Assembly (NCBI GenBank): GCA_021828405.1
Contig: JAKARZ010000006.1
Location: forward strand, 1-64,000
Direction of reading: 5' to 3'
Length of the DNA stretch: 64,000 bases
Source of the DNA: Bacillota bacterium
GTDB taxonomy: Bacteria > Bacillota_E > Sulfobacillia > Sulfobacillales > JAIMBI01
Shown: piece after piece, positions 57,038 to 64,000 of the stretch
Layout: each line of letters begins with the position of its first letter
How positions within the stretch are numbered: position 1 is the stretch's first letter
Made by a program: the position numbers and the translations under genes
Notes under the pieces: generated by a model
Databases searched by the model: none
The model's input: the letters and a program-made list of their open reading frames with translations, nothing else
What the model was told of the DNA's origin: nothing

Positions 57038-57658
57038 CTACCCCCTAAGGCGCCGAAGCGCCGTCGTGTGAATCGGCTCATCCCAGTCCATCCGCCCACG
57101 CCGCACCAGCCACGCCAGCAGCGCGCCCGCCCACAGCACCTCGGCCACGTCCAGCACATCGACCGTGGCCGGCGTCACATGCGCGCCCATGGCGAGAAAC
57201 CCGAGCGCCACCTCGGCCTCCATCAGGAGGATGGCGGCCACCCACAGCTCGCGGCGCTGGGTCAATAGCCAAAAGGGCGTCAGCAGCGCCGCCACCGCCA
57301 AACCCTGGGCGCCGCCGGCGGCCATGGCCCCCACCATCAACAGCGCGCTGCCCAAAAGCAGGCGCGGGGTGCCAGACGCCACAAGCTCCCACCGGTCCTG
57401 CGGCAACGCGGTGCCCAGCCACCGCGGCACCACGACGCCCTTGGCGGCCATCCACAGAAGTCCCACACCCCACCAGGCGGCCTCGTGGTGGGCCAGGCCC
57501 CAAAAAACGGCCATCGCGCCCTCGACCAGTCCCGCCGCCGCATACCACGTGATGGCCGTGGCGGGCCGGCGAGCCAGGGCAATCAGGTTAGCCCCGAGCC
57601 ACACCGCCGCGGCACCCGATTGGGCCATCAGGGTTGGGTGCGCCAACCACACCGACAT
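57038..57658 (-). CDS. Ehr operon 2: HyfE-like membrane subunit
   Basis: 206 residues, about six helices, NuoK-like core. AAKGVVVPRWLG parallels AAKVIVIPGVLTR of operon 1; ILLMEAEVALGFLAMG carries the membrane glutamate typical of the family. The ATG at 57658 has AAGGAGG 6 bases upstream. It is followed within 3 bases by the HyfF-like gene. Confidence 0.85.
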   Translation of the reverse strand: MSVWLAHPTLMAQSGAAAVWLGANLIALARRPATAITWYAAAGLVEGAMAVFWGLAHHEAAWWGVGLLWMAAKGVVVPRWLGTALPQDRWELVASGTPRLLLGSALLMVGAMAAGGAQGLAVAALLTPFWLLTQRRELWVAAILLMEAEVALGFLAMGAHVTPATVDVLDVAEVLWAGALLAWLVRRGRMDWDEPIHTTALRRLRG

Positions 57659-57705
57659 GGCCATCCTCCTTCACGTCACAATTTTTCAACCGCCTCCGCG
57701 CCGAG

Positions 57706-58638
57706 TTAGAGTCCCGCGGCCAAAGCCGCCAGGGCGGCCAGGGCCACCGACAGCGTCAGGTACTCCGCGATGCGCATCAGCCGGAGCTTCGCGAAAGACA
57801 ACTCGATGGCCACCACCACGAGACCGGCCGCGACCAGCTTGGCGGCCGTCGCCACGATCGCCAGGAGAAGGGTGCCGGGCGTGAGCACCGCCGCCAATCC
57901 CACGGGCCAGCCGAGCACGTTCACCAAGATGATGGACAGCACGGTGTACTTCATCCACCCGCCCCACTCCAACAGCGCAAGGTCCGGTCCGCTCGCTTCA
58001 AACACCCGATTGGGGTCGATGAGAGACAATTCCTGGGACGAGTCCGGGTTGTCCACTGGAAGGCGGCCGGCCTCGGCCAAGAGGAGCAGGAGCCAGGCCA
58101 GCAGCACGAGCAAGTGCACCGGGGCAAAGAAACTCTCAGCAAAAAATGCCTGGTTGACCGCGTAGGGAATCGTCGAGCGACCCACGGCGGCGGCCGTAAA
58201 CACGGCCATCACCGTCAGCGGCTCCCCCAGCGTGCCGATGAGCCGGATGCGGCTCACCCCAATGGCCGCGTAGGCGCTGCCCGAGTCTAGCGCGTAGAAC
58301 AGCAGCAGAAAGCCCGCCCCCGCCAGCGTGAGTCCACCACCCAGCATGTCCGCCATGAACGCGAGCGGCAGCGGCATGGTGGTCAACACCGGGATCAGCA
58401 GCGTCACGACCAGGGGGGCGGTGAAGTACAGCACCGGGACCCAATCCGCCAATCCCGTCGTGTACGCGGTGCGCACGACATGCTTGTGGGCCCACTTCCA
58501 CAGATTACGGTACGGCTGGACCCAGGGCGGGCCCTGGCGCCGCATCCCGCGCGCCTTCACCCGATCCATGATGCCTTTGAGAAGCGGGGCAAATCCCAGC
58601 ACAAACAACACTTGCAACACTTGGGCCGCAATGGGCAT
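57706..58638 (-). CDS. Ehr operon 2: NuoH/HyfC-like membrane subunit
   Basis: 310 residues, about eight helices. PPWVQPYRNLWKWAHK after the first helix, YAAIGVSRIRLIGTLGEPL, and the acidic loop RLPVDNPDSSQELSLIDPNRVFEASG followed by FAKLRLMRIAEYL match the operon 1 subunit. The ATG at 58638 has AGGAG 7 bases upstream. First gene of the operon. Confidence 0.92.
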   Translation of the reverse strand: MPIAAQVLQVLFVLGFAPLLKGIMDRVKARGMRRQGPPWVQPYRNLWKWAHKHVVRTAYTTGLADWVPVLYFTAPLVVTLLIPVLTTMPLPLAFMADMLGGGLTLAGAGFLLLFYALDSGSAYAAIGVSRIRLIGTLGEPLTVMAVFTAAAVGRSTIPYAVNQAFFAESFFAPVHLLVLLAWLLLLLAEAGRLPVDNPDSSQELSLIDPNRVFEASGPDLALLEWGGWMKYTVLSIILVNVLGWPVGLAAVLTPGTLLLAIVATAAKLVAAGLVVVAIELSFAKLRLMRIAEYLTLSVALAALAALAAGL

Positions 58639-58674
58639 GTTTCGCTCCTCTCGCGATTCGGCACAAAAAATACC

Positions 58675-58707
58675 CCTACCGCCACGCGAATTCACGTGCA
58701 CGGTAGG
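58675..58707. promoter_or_regulatory. Inverted repeat in the leader of Ehr operon 2
   Basis: CCTACCG (58675-58681) and CGGTAGG (58701-58707) separated by 19 bases. It lies between the promoter and the first gene, so it could be an operator or an RNA stem in the leader. Function is inferred from position only. Confidence 0.4.
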
Positions 58708-58781
58708 AGTCATTAGCCGAAAGCTCCGGCGGTTTGGGCAGTGCCCCGGCGGTCTCCATCGCCTTATCGGTCGCAGACGCA

Positions 58782-58810
58782 ACGATAGCGTCCGCTTCTC
58801 CTCCTGTCAA
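58782..58810 (-). promoter_or_regulatory. sigma-A promoter of Ehr operon 2
   Basis: On the minus strand, -35 TTGACA (58810-58805), 17-base spacer, -10 TATCGT (58787-58782). The -35 and spacing are ideal; the -10 is weaker. It lies 144 bases upstream of the first gene. Confidence 0.65.
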
Positions 58811-58833
58811 GCGCGCCCGCGGGGCGCGCCTGC

Positions 58834-59394
58834 CTAGATCCCGCCGATGGCCTTGGGCGGCCACCACACGAAGAATGCATCGCCCTTGACCCGCCATTCG
58901 CTCAGCAGACCAAAGTAGCGGCTGTCATAGCTGTTCGTGCGGTTGTCGCCCAGCACAAACAGGTGCCCCGGCGTGACGGTGACGGGACCGTAGTTGTAGC
59001 GGTAGTTGAGCTTCACGAACGGCTCGGAGTACCGGTGGCCATTGATGTACACCTGACCGGCCACAATCTTCACCGTGTCCCCCGGGACCCCGATGACCCT
59101 CTTGATCCAGTCCTGGCTCTCGTTCACCGGGGACTTGAACACGACGATCTCCCCGGTGCGCGGCCCTTCGATGCGGTACAGAAGCTTGTCCACCAGCACC
59201 CGGTCGCCCGTCGTCAGCGTGGGAAGCATCGAGTGGCCATCGACCTGAAATGACTCGAGCGCAAACGTCCGAATCAGGAACGCCAGCACCACGGCCAGCA
59301 CGACCGTCTGCACTATGTCCCGCCACACCGGTCGCTGGGGCCTACTGGACCCCGGCCCCGCCGGCAGATCCGTCTTTTCGCCGCTGGTGGCCAT
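58834..59394 (-). CDS. lepB: Signal peptidase I
   Basis: 186 residues, one N-terminal membrane helix (IVQTVVLAVVLAFLIRTF). The catalytic Ser is S55 in VDGHSMLPTL and the Lys is K98 in DWIKRVIGVPGD; GDNRTNSYDSR is box E. It cleaves signal peptides of exported proteins on the outer face of the membrane. The ATG at 59394 has GGAGGTG upstream. The lepB stop faces the promoter of Ehr operon 2. Confidence 0.95.
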   Translation of the reverse strand: MATSGEKTDLPAGPGSSRPQRPVWRDIVQTVVLAVVLAFLIRTFALESFQVDGHSMLPTLTTGDRVLVDKLLYRIEGPRTGEIVVFKSPVNESQDWIKRVIGVPGDTVKIVAGQVYINGHRYSEPFVKLNYRYNYGPVTVTPGHLFVLGDNRTNSYDSRYFGLLSEWRVKGDAFFVWWPPKAIGGI

Positions 59395-59884
59395 GTATCA
59401 TTCACCTCCGACCCGGATCCGGGGGGATGCGACGAACTCGCGGACCGACCCGGCCAGCCCATCCCCGCGAGTGTACCATCCAGCCCGCCGCACCCCGCAC
59501 CCGCCAGGGGCAGTCAGCGCCGCCGGGCATGGCGAGTCCTGCCGAGCACCTCCTGCATGGCGCCCACACCGTAGGGGTCCGGCGACTTGGGCGAAGCCCC
59601 CAGAAATTGCGCGGCGACCCGGCCGGCGCCATCTCGGAAGAGACTCAACCAGGCTTGGATCTTGGCGCCATCCGGGATACTCTAATGCCAGTCACCGGTC
59701 AGATTATTCTCTTATCGGACGGTTCCTGGGTTGGACGGTCTCCGTTCCGAATCGAGGTCCCTGGATGAATGGCCGTCGGCATGCACCGCCCTTTACGCCC
59801 CATCGCTCGGCTGAAGGTACGCCTGCATCGCTGGGTTGGATACGGCCGTTCGCGTCTCAATACAAGTAAGCGAGGAGGCTCCCA
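59395..59884. other. Divergent intergenic region, lepB / acyl-CoA synthetase
   Basis: 490 bases without a supported gene; several open frames here have no family similarity. It must hold the promoters of the two divergent genes, but no clear -10/-35 pair was found. No riboswitch was recognised. Confidence 0.4.
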
Positions 59885-61846
59885 ATGTCCGAAGAAGCAG
59901 AAGCGTTGGCGCTCATAGCGCAGAGCTACCTGGTCCCGCCCCTCAATTCCCCCTCGGGACGACTGCCGGTCGACACGCTCGACGGATTCCGCCAGCTGGC
60001 CCGCCAGTCCGAGAAGGATCCCGGCACCTATTGGGCGCAGGTGGCGCGGGAACTCACCTGGTTTGAGCCCTGGCAGCAAGATTTCGCAGGAGACTTCCCG
60101 GAGTTCCAGTTCTTTGTGGGCGGCCGGAGTAATGTGAGCGTGAATTGCATTGACCGCCACCTCGCGGAACGGAAGGACCGGCCCGCCCTTGTGCACGTAC
60201 TGGAAGAAGGCGGCGAGCGGGTGTGGACGTGGGGAGAATTCCACCACGCGACGGCGACCTTTGCGCAGGCACTCTATGACATGGGCGTGCGCACCGGGGA
60301 CACCGTGGCCATCTACCTGCCCAATCTCCTGGAGACGTTTGCGGCCACCCACGCGTGTTATCGGCTGGGCGCTGTGTATAACATCATCTTCTCCGGCTTC
60401 TCGGCCGACGCCCTCTATGAGCGGCTGGCCGACACAAAGCCCCGCGTGGTCGTGACCGCCAACGAAGCGGTGCGCCGGGGTCGACGGTTACCGCTCAAGC
60501 GCACCCTCGACCAGGCCGTGGCCAGAGTCGACAGCGTGGAACATGTGGTGGTGGTGCGGCGAACCGATGCAGAAGTCCCGATGACGCCGGGCCGTGATTT
60601 GTACTGGGATGACCTGCTGAAGGCCACGACGGGTCAGTTGGCTCCGGTCTCGCTCGAGGCCAATGACCCCGGCTTCATCATCGTCACCTCCGGCACGACG
60701 TCGAAGCCCAAAGGACTGGTCCACGCAGGAATGGGCTTTCTGACCGGGGCGTACCACAATGTGAAATGGGCACTGGATCTGGGACCGGATGACGTATACT
60801 GGTGTACCGCCGACGTGGGCTGGCTGACGTTCCCGATCTTTGAGTTGGTGGGCGGCCTGCCGTTCGGTGCCACATACGTCTTTTACGATGGGGCGCTGGA
60901 CTTTCCGGAACCCGACCGGTTTTACCGCATTGTCGCCGACCACCGAGTCACCAAGGTGTTCACGGCCCCCACAGCCCTTCGCATGCTCGCCCGCTATGGC
61001 CCCGAATGGTACGCCCCGCACGACCTGTCTTCACTTCGACTCATTTCGCTGGTGGGGGAGCCCCTGGACCAGACGACGTGGGAATGGGTGTCGCGGGACA
61101 TGGGCCAGGGCCGGATTGAGATCAACAACACGTATGGGCAGAGCGAGACGGGCAGTGCGTGGACCTCGTCGGCGGTGGGAGTCACCCCGGCCAAGCCGGG
61201 CTCGTGTGGCATGGCGCTGCCGGGTCATGCGTTTGCCATCGTGGACGAAGAGGGACAGCCGCTGCCCACGGGCCACGTGGGACAGTTGGTCATCACCAAG
61301 CCGTTCCCGACCTTGGCGCGGACCATCTGGAAGGACCACGAGCGCTACCGGCGCGAGTACTTTCGCCAATCTGGCCTGTACGGCTCGTACGACAGCGCCG
61401 TGCTGGACGGCGATGGCCACGTATGGGTTCTGGGGAGAATTGACGATGTCATCAACGTCGCCGCACACCGCCTCTCCACGATGGAGATGGAAAGTGCACT
61501 CCTGACCATGCCGGAAGTGGCCGAAGCGGCCGTCGTCGGCATCTCCGACTCAATTCGCGGACAGGTGCCGGTGGCGTTTCTCACCGTGCGAGCGGGAGCT
61601 CGCGTAGACGCGGACTTTGGCGATCGCGTCAAGGTCCACGTTGCGAATGCCATTGCCCCCATCGCTCGTCCGGCCCAGGTTTACGTCATCGATGCCATGC
61701 CGAAAACGCGGAGTGGGAAAATCGTCCGGCGACTCTTGCGCGAACTGGTCGTGTCCGGCACCGCCACTGGCGACGTCACCGGACTGGAAGACCCCGACGT
61801 GCTGGAGCGCCTGCGAGCCCAGTTGGGAACCCCCCAGCAAAGCTAG
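59885..61846 (+). CDS. Acyl-CoA synthetase of the acetyl/propionyl-CoA synthetase family
   Basis: 653 residues, full length for the Acs/PrpE family. It makes acyl-AMP then acyl-CoA from a carboxylate. The ATP loop IIVTSGTTSKPKGLVHAG, DVYWCTADVGWLTF, NTYGQSETGSAW, GRIDDVINVAAHRLSTMEME and the adenylation lysine PKTRSGKIVRRLL are intact. In acetate enzymes the WWQTETG box has a Trp that limits the pocket; here it reads TYGQSETG, suggesting a larger acid than acetate. AGGAGG lies 6 bases before the ATG. Confidence 0.9.
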   Translation: MSEEAEALALIAQSYLVPPLNSPSGRLPVDTLDGFRQLARQSEKDPGTYWAQVARELTWFEPWQQDFAGDFPEFQFFVGGRSNVSVNCIDRHLAERKDRPALVHVLEEGGERVWTWGEFHHATATFAQALYDMGVRTGDTVAIYLPNLLETFAATHACYRLGAVYNIIFSGFSADALYERLADTKPRVVVTANEAVRRGRRLPLKRTLDQAVARVDSVEHVVVVRRTDAEVPMTPGRDLYWDDLLKATTGQLAPVSLEANDPGFIIVTSGTTSKPKGLVHAGMGFLTGAYHNVKWALDLGPDDVYWCTADVGWLTFPIFELVGGLPFGATYVFYDGALDFPEPDRFYRIVADHRVTKVFTAPTALRMLARYGPEWYAPHDLSSLRLISLVGEPLDQTTWEWVSRDMGQGRIEINNTYGQSETGSAWTSSAVGVTPAKPGSCGMALPGHAFAIVDEEGQPLPTGHVGQLVITKPFPTLARTIWKDHERYRREYFRQSGLYGSYDSAVLDGDGHVWVLGRIDDVINVAAHRLSTMEMESALLTMPEVAEAAVVGISDSIRGQVPVAFLTVRAGARVDADFGDRVKVHVANAIAPIARPAQVYVIDAMPKTRSGKIVRRLLRELVVSGTATGDVTGLEDPDVLERLRAQLGTPQQS

Positions 61847-61897
61847 GGTTCCCGCAGGGAAGGCTTGATTCATATCAGGCAAGCACGCCGGCCCACA

Positions 61898-61938
61898 GCG
61901 GCCTCCGCCCACGGCGACCCGCCGCGGGCGGAGGCCGC
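61898..61938 (+). terminator. Strong hairpin after the acyl-CoA synthetase
   Basis: GCGGCCTCCGCCC (61898-61910) pairs perfectly with GGGCGGAGGCCGC (61926-61938) around a 15-base loop, followed by CTGTTGCCTT. A likely terminator for the synthetase gene. Confidence 0.65.
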
Positions 61939-61948
61939 CTGTTGCCTT

Positions 61949-61991
61949 GCTCGCTGAGGCGCGGCCGCCGAGCGGCCGCGCCTCAGCGAGC
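61949..61991. terminator. Perfect 20-bp hairpin with 3-base loop
   Basis: The left arm (61949-61968, GCTCGCTGAGGCGCGGCCGC) and right arm (61972-61991) are exact complements around CGA. It overlaps the last codons and stop of the decayed MFS gene. It probably serves as a bidirectional terminator between two convergent genes, although a T run is lacking. Confidence 0.6.
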
Positions 61992-63147
61992 TTGGCTCAT
62001 CGCTCCGTTGCGGTACAGCCCGGGCAGCAGGGCGCCCGCCATCGCCATCCCCAAAGCCCCCAGTGCCTGCGCGGCCCGCGCGAAGCCGCCATGAAACATG
62101 AGGACGCGGCCCAGGTCCTGATTGCTGACGGCGGATTGAAAGTGCGTCTCCCACTCCACCATGAACACCGAATCGGCCAACCCTGGACGACCTGCGTCAT
62201 GAGGGCCCATGCCAGCACCGGCACCACCGCGATGAGCCCGGTGGCCAGGCAGAAGAGCAACACCAGTGGCCAGCGCACCCGGCGAAGAAAGCGCCAGCGG
62301 GGCTGGTTGACCCCGGCCGCGCCGACGATGACCCCCAGGGAGAGCGAGGCTTCCAAAAAGCTACACCCCGGGTGGTTCCATGAAGAACCGAGCGAACCAG
62401 CGGGACGGACAAGACGATGAAAGCCGCGTCCGTCACCTGCACCACCACCGCCAGCAGCGCCAGTGGCCGCAGGACGGCACTCCGCCACATCACCCGACCT
62501 CCATGCCACATCGCGGCAACGTATGACGCTGCCGGCCCGGGGGAGGGCCGAGGCAGCGCCGACAGTGTCGCCATCACGAAAGCGGCGGCCAAAAAGGTTG
62601 CGGCGTCGATGCCAAGCCCGGTGAGCGGCCCGAAGGCGGCGATGGTCACGCCGGCTACGGCCGGGCCCAGGAGGTACATCGCTTCCATGACGCCCTCGAG
62701 GCGGGCGTTGGCGGCGAACAGCCGCTCTGCCGGAACCACCTGGGGAATCATGGCTCGAACGGTGGGGCTGTACGGCAGCCCCAACACACCCAGCCCCACA
62801 AACACCGGATACAGCTCCTACGTGGAAAACCGGTGCACGGCCGCCAGGGCGACCGGCGCCGCCACCACCGCCGCCCGGACCAAGTTGAGCCCCACGGTCA
62901 GCGCGCGTCGGTCCAGGCGGTCCACCAGGGGCGCGGTCACCGTTTGCAGCGCCCCCGCCACCATCATGTAGCTGCCCCAAAGGATGCCCAGCGGCAGGAC
63001 GGATCCCGTGGCGCTGTAAATGAGCCAGGAAATACCGATGGTAAAAAACCCATCGCCAAAGCGGTTGATCGCTTGGGCCAGCACAATGCGGGTAAAAGGC
63101 CTCAGAATTCCGCTTGGATGAGACGGGGGCGAACGGACTTCAGTCAT
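61983..63147 (-). pseudogene. MFS transporter, broken by a stop and two frameshifts
   Basis: The original gene is about 388 codons. The first 109 codons (63147-62821) read as an MFS N-terminus: TRIVLAQAINRFGDGFFTIG, then APLVDRLDRRALTVGLN. A TAG at 62820-62818 interrupts it; the same frame continues as FVGLGVLGLPYSPTVRAMIPQVVPAERLFAANA to about 62370, moves frame to SLGVIVGAAGVNQPRWRFLRR, and moves again near 62190 to end GMAMAGALLPGLYRNG. Domain order is otherwise complete, so this is a recent inactivation. GAGGAG lies before the ATG. Confidence 0.85.
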
Positions 63148-63345
63148 GCGGCTTGCTCCTCGACGTCGAAATGGAAAATGCGATAGCGCGTGGCCGGCAA
63201 CTTTCTATCATGGCCGCATCCAGACCGCTGTCGCGGGGATGAGCCCAGGGGGCGCCTGCTGAGGGCGCGAGCAGGCCCTCGCCAAGCGCGGGCCCATCGT
63301 CGGCCCCGGCGCCCGGGATGTCGCTCCTTTCCGGCCCAAGCAAGC
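63148..63345. other. Spacer upstream of the decayed MFS gene
   Basis: 198 bases between the lipoprotein gene's stop and the MFS start. Only the MFS ribosome site (GAGGAG near 63163) could be recognised. Confidence 0.4.
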
Positions 63346-63894
63346 TCACGCCCGCGGGTGAAAGGTTTGGGCGGCATGCGCCACGACTTGAATGCCCGTC
63401 GCGAGGTGGCTCGAGGCATATTGAAACAGCGCCAAGTTGGCCACGTGCCCGTTAAGAAAGGCAATTAGAAGATAGTCCTCGCTTTTCACCGTCCACGATT
63501 CCTCCAGGCGGGTCCAGCCGTGGATGGTGGCTTCCGCAAACGCCGCCAGGTGGTTCCGGGTGGGTGCGCCCAGTTGCGTTTGGTGCGCCACAAACGATGC
63601 GGCGTGCACCCATATGGCGGTCCTGGTCCCCCAGGCTTCGACCTGCAGGTGGTCGTGCGTCGACGTCCAGCGCGTGCGGCCGTCCACGGCGGCGGCCGCG
63701 CGCCAGGTGCGGGGCAGCTGAAACCCAAAGCCCCAGCCCGGGACAGATACCCCGTGACTGGCAATCTGCTTGGCGTGAATGACAGGCGGCGATTTGTGCG
63801 GCGGGGCCCCAAACAGCCCACATCCACCCGCCAGAACGGCTCCGGCGGCGGCCAACCCGGCCCACAGAAGGCGCATCCGCCGCTCCATCTTCAT
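63346..63894 (-). CDS. Putative lipoprotein, unknown function
   Basis: About 182 residues. The N-terminus has basic residues, a hydrophobic helix and a lipobox (VLAGGC), so the mature protein should be attached to the outer face of the membrane by a lipidated Cys. The rest is soluble with alternating strands (GWGFGFQLPRTWR, HLQVEAWGTRTAIWVHAASF) and no recognised family. The ATG at 63894 is a choice among several close starts. Confidence 0.6.
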   Translation of the reverse strand: MKMERRMRLLWAGLAAAGAVLAGGCGLFGAPPHKSPPVIHAKQIASHGVSVPGWGFGFQLPRTWRAAAAVDGRTRWTSTHDHLQVEAWGTRTAIWVHAASFVAHQTQLGAPTRNHLAAFAEATIHGWTRLEESWTVKSEDYLLIAFLNGHVANLALFQYASSHLATGIQVVAHAAQTFHPRA

Positions 63895-64000
63895 CACCAC
63901 GGCGCGCCGACCCCCTTTCGACATCTGTGCGCCTATTGTACCGGTTCAACGCGGCCCACACCTTAACGTCGCGGGGGTGGCCGCCCAGGGACGGACGCTC

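Overview
This is a 64-kb stretch of a GC-rich (roughly two-thirds G+C) bacterial chromosome with Firmicutes character. A perfect CIRCE operator precedes groES, near-consensus sigma-A promoters and strong AGGAGG ribosome sites are common, and GTG starts are frequent. The order acpS - nnrD - alr - mazE - mazF matches the Bacillus acpS/alr/ndoAI-ndoA region. The high G+C, a membrane H+-pyrophosphatase and complex I-like membrane modules suggest a deep-branching, possibly thermophilic or acidophilic lineage such as the Sulfobacillus/Thermaerobacter group. That placement is inference; no rRNA or tRNA gene was seen to confirm it.

Layout. 1-5.5 kb: groES start, molybdenum-cofactor genes moaC-mog, a NodB deacetylase, a GrpB-kinase fusion and a dynamin-like GTPase. 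5.5-9.2 kb: a decayed mobile-element island with a broken DruA-like/ISAs1-like element and a TnpB remnant. 9.2-19.8 kb: housekeeping genes, mostly on the minus strand (thiolase, murA, guaB, murC, gamma-carbonic anhydrase, and the t6A genes tsaD, tsaB, tsaE with rimI and thiL). 20-24.8 kb: hppA (K+-independent H+-PPase), an alpha/beta hydrolase, and a LysR regulator divergent from a methyltransferase across a clear palindromic operator. 25.1-32.7 kb: a six-gene complex I/hydrogenase-4-like operon. 33.3-37.4 kb: an M20 peptidase, a broken IS630 transposase, VapC with a truncated antitoxin, and a family-4 uracil-DNA glycosylase. 37.4-47.3 kb: amidohydrolase/asparaginase/PuuD, mazEF, alr, nnrE-nnrD, acpS, a methyltransferase, hutI-ftcD. 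47.5-51.6 kb: an EAL-GAF signalling protein, TusA-like protein, panD and an EamA transporter. 51.7-58.6 kb, minus strand: a second six-gene complex I-like operon in the same gene order as the first. 58.8-64 kb: signal peptidase I, an acyl-CoA synthetase, a broken MFS transporter and a lipoprotein.

The main biological point is the pair of paralogous operons. Both encode the core of a group-4 [NiFe]-hydrogenase/complex I: a NuoH-like subunit, HyfE, two antiporter-like subunits, and NuoCD- and NuoB-like subunits. In both, the NuoD/large subunit has lost all four nickel-binding cysteines while the small subunit keeps its four iron-sulfur cysteines. They are therefore best read as Ehr (energy-converting hydrogenase-related) complexes, not hydrogenases. 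With the H+-PPase 3 kb upstream of the first operon, the window is rich in ion-translocating energy machinery whose electron donor and acceptor are unknown.
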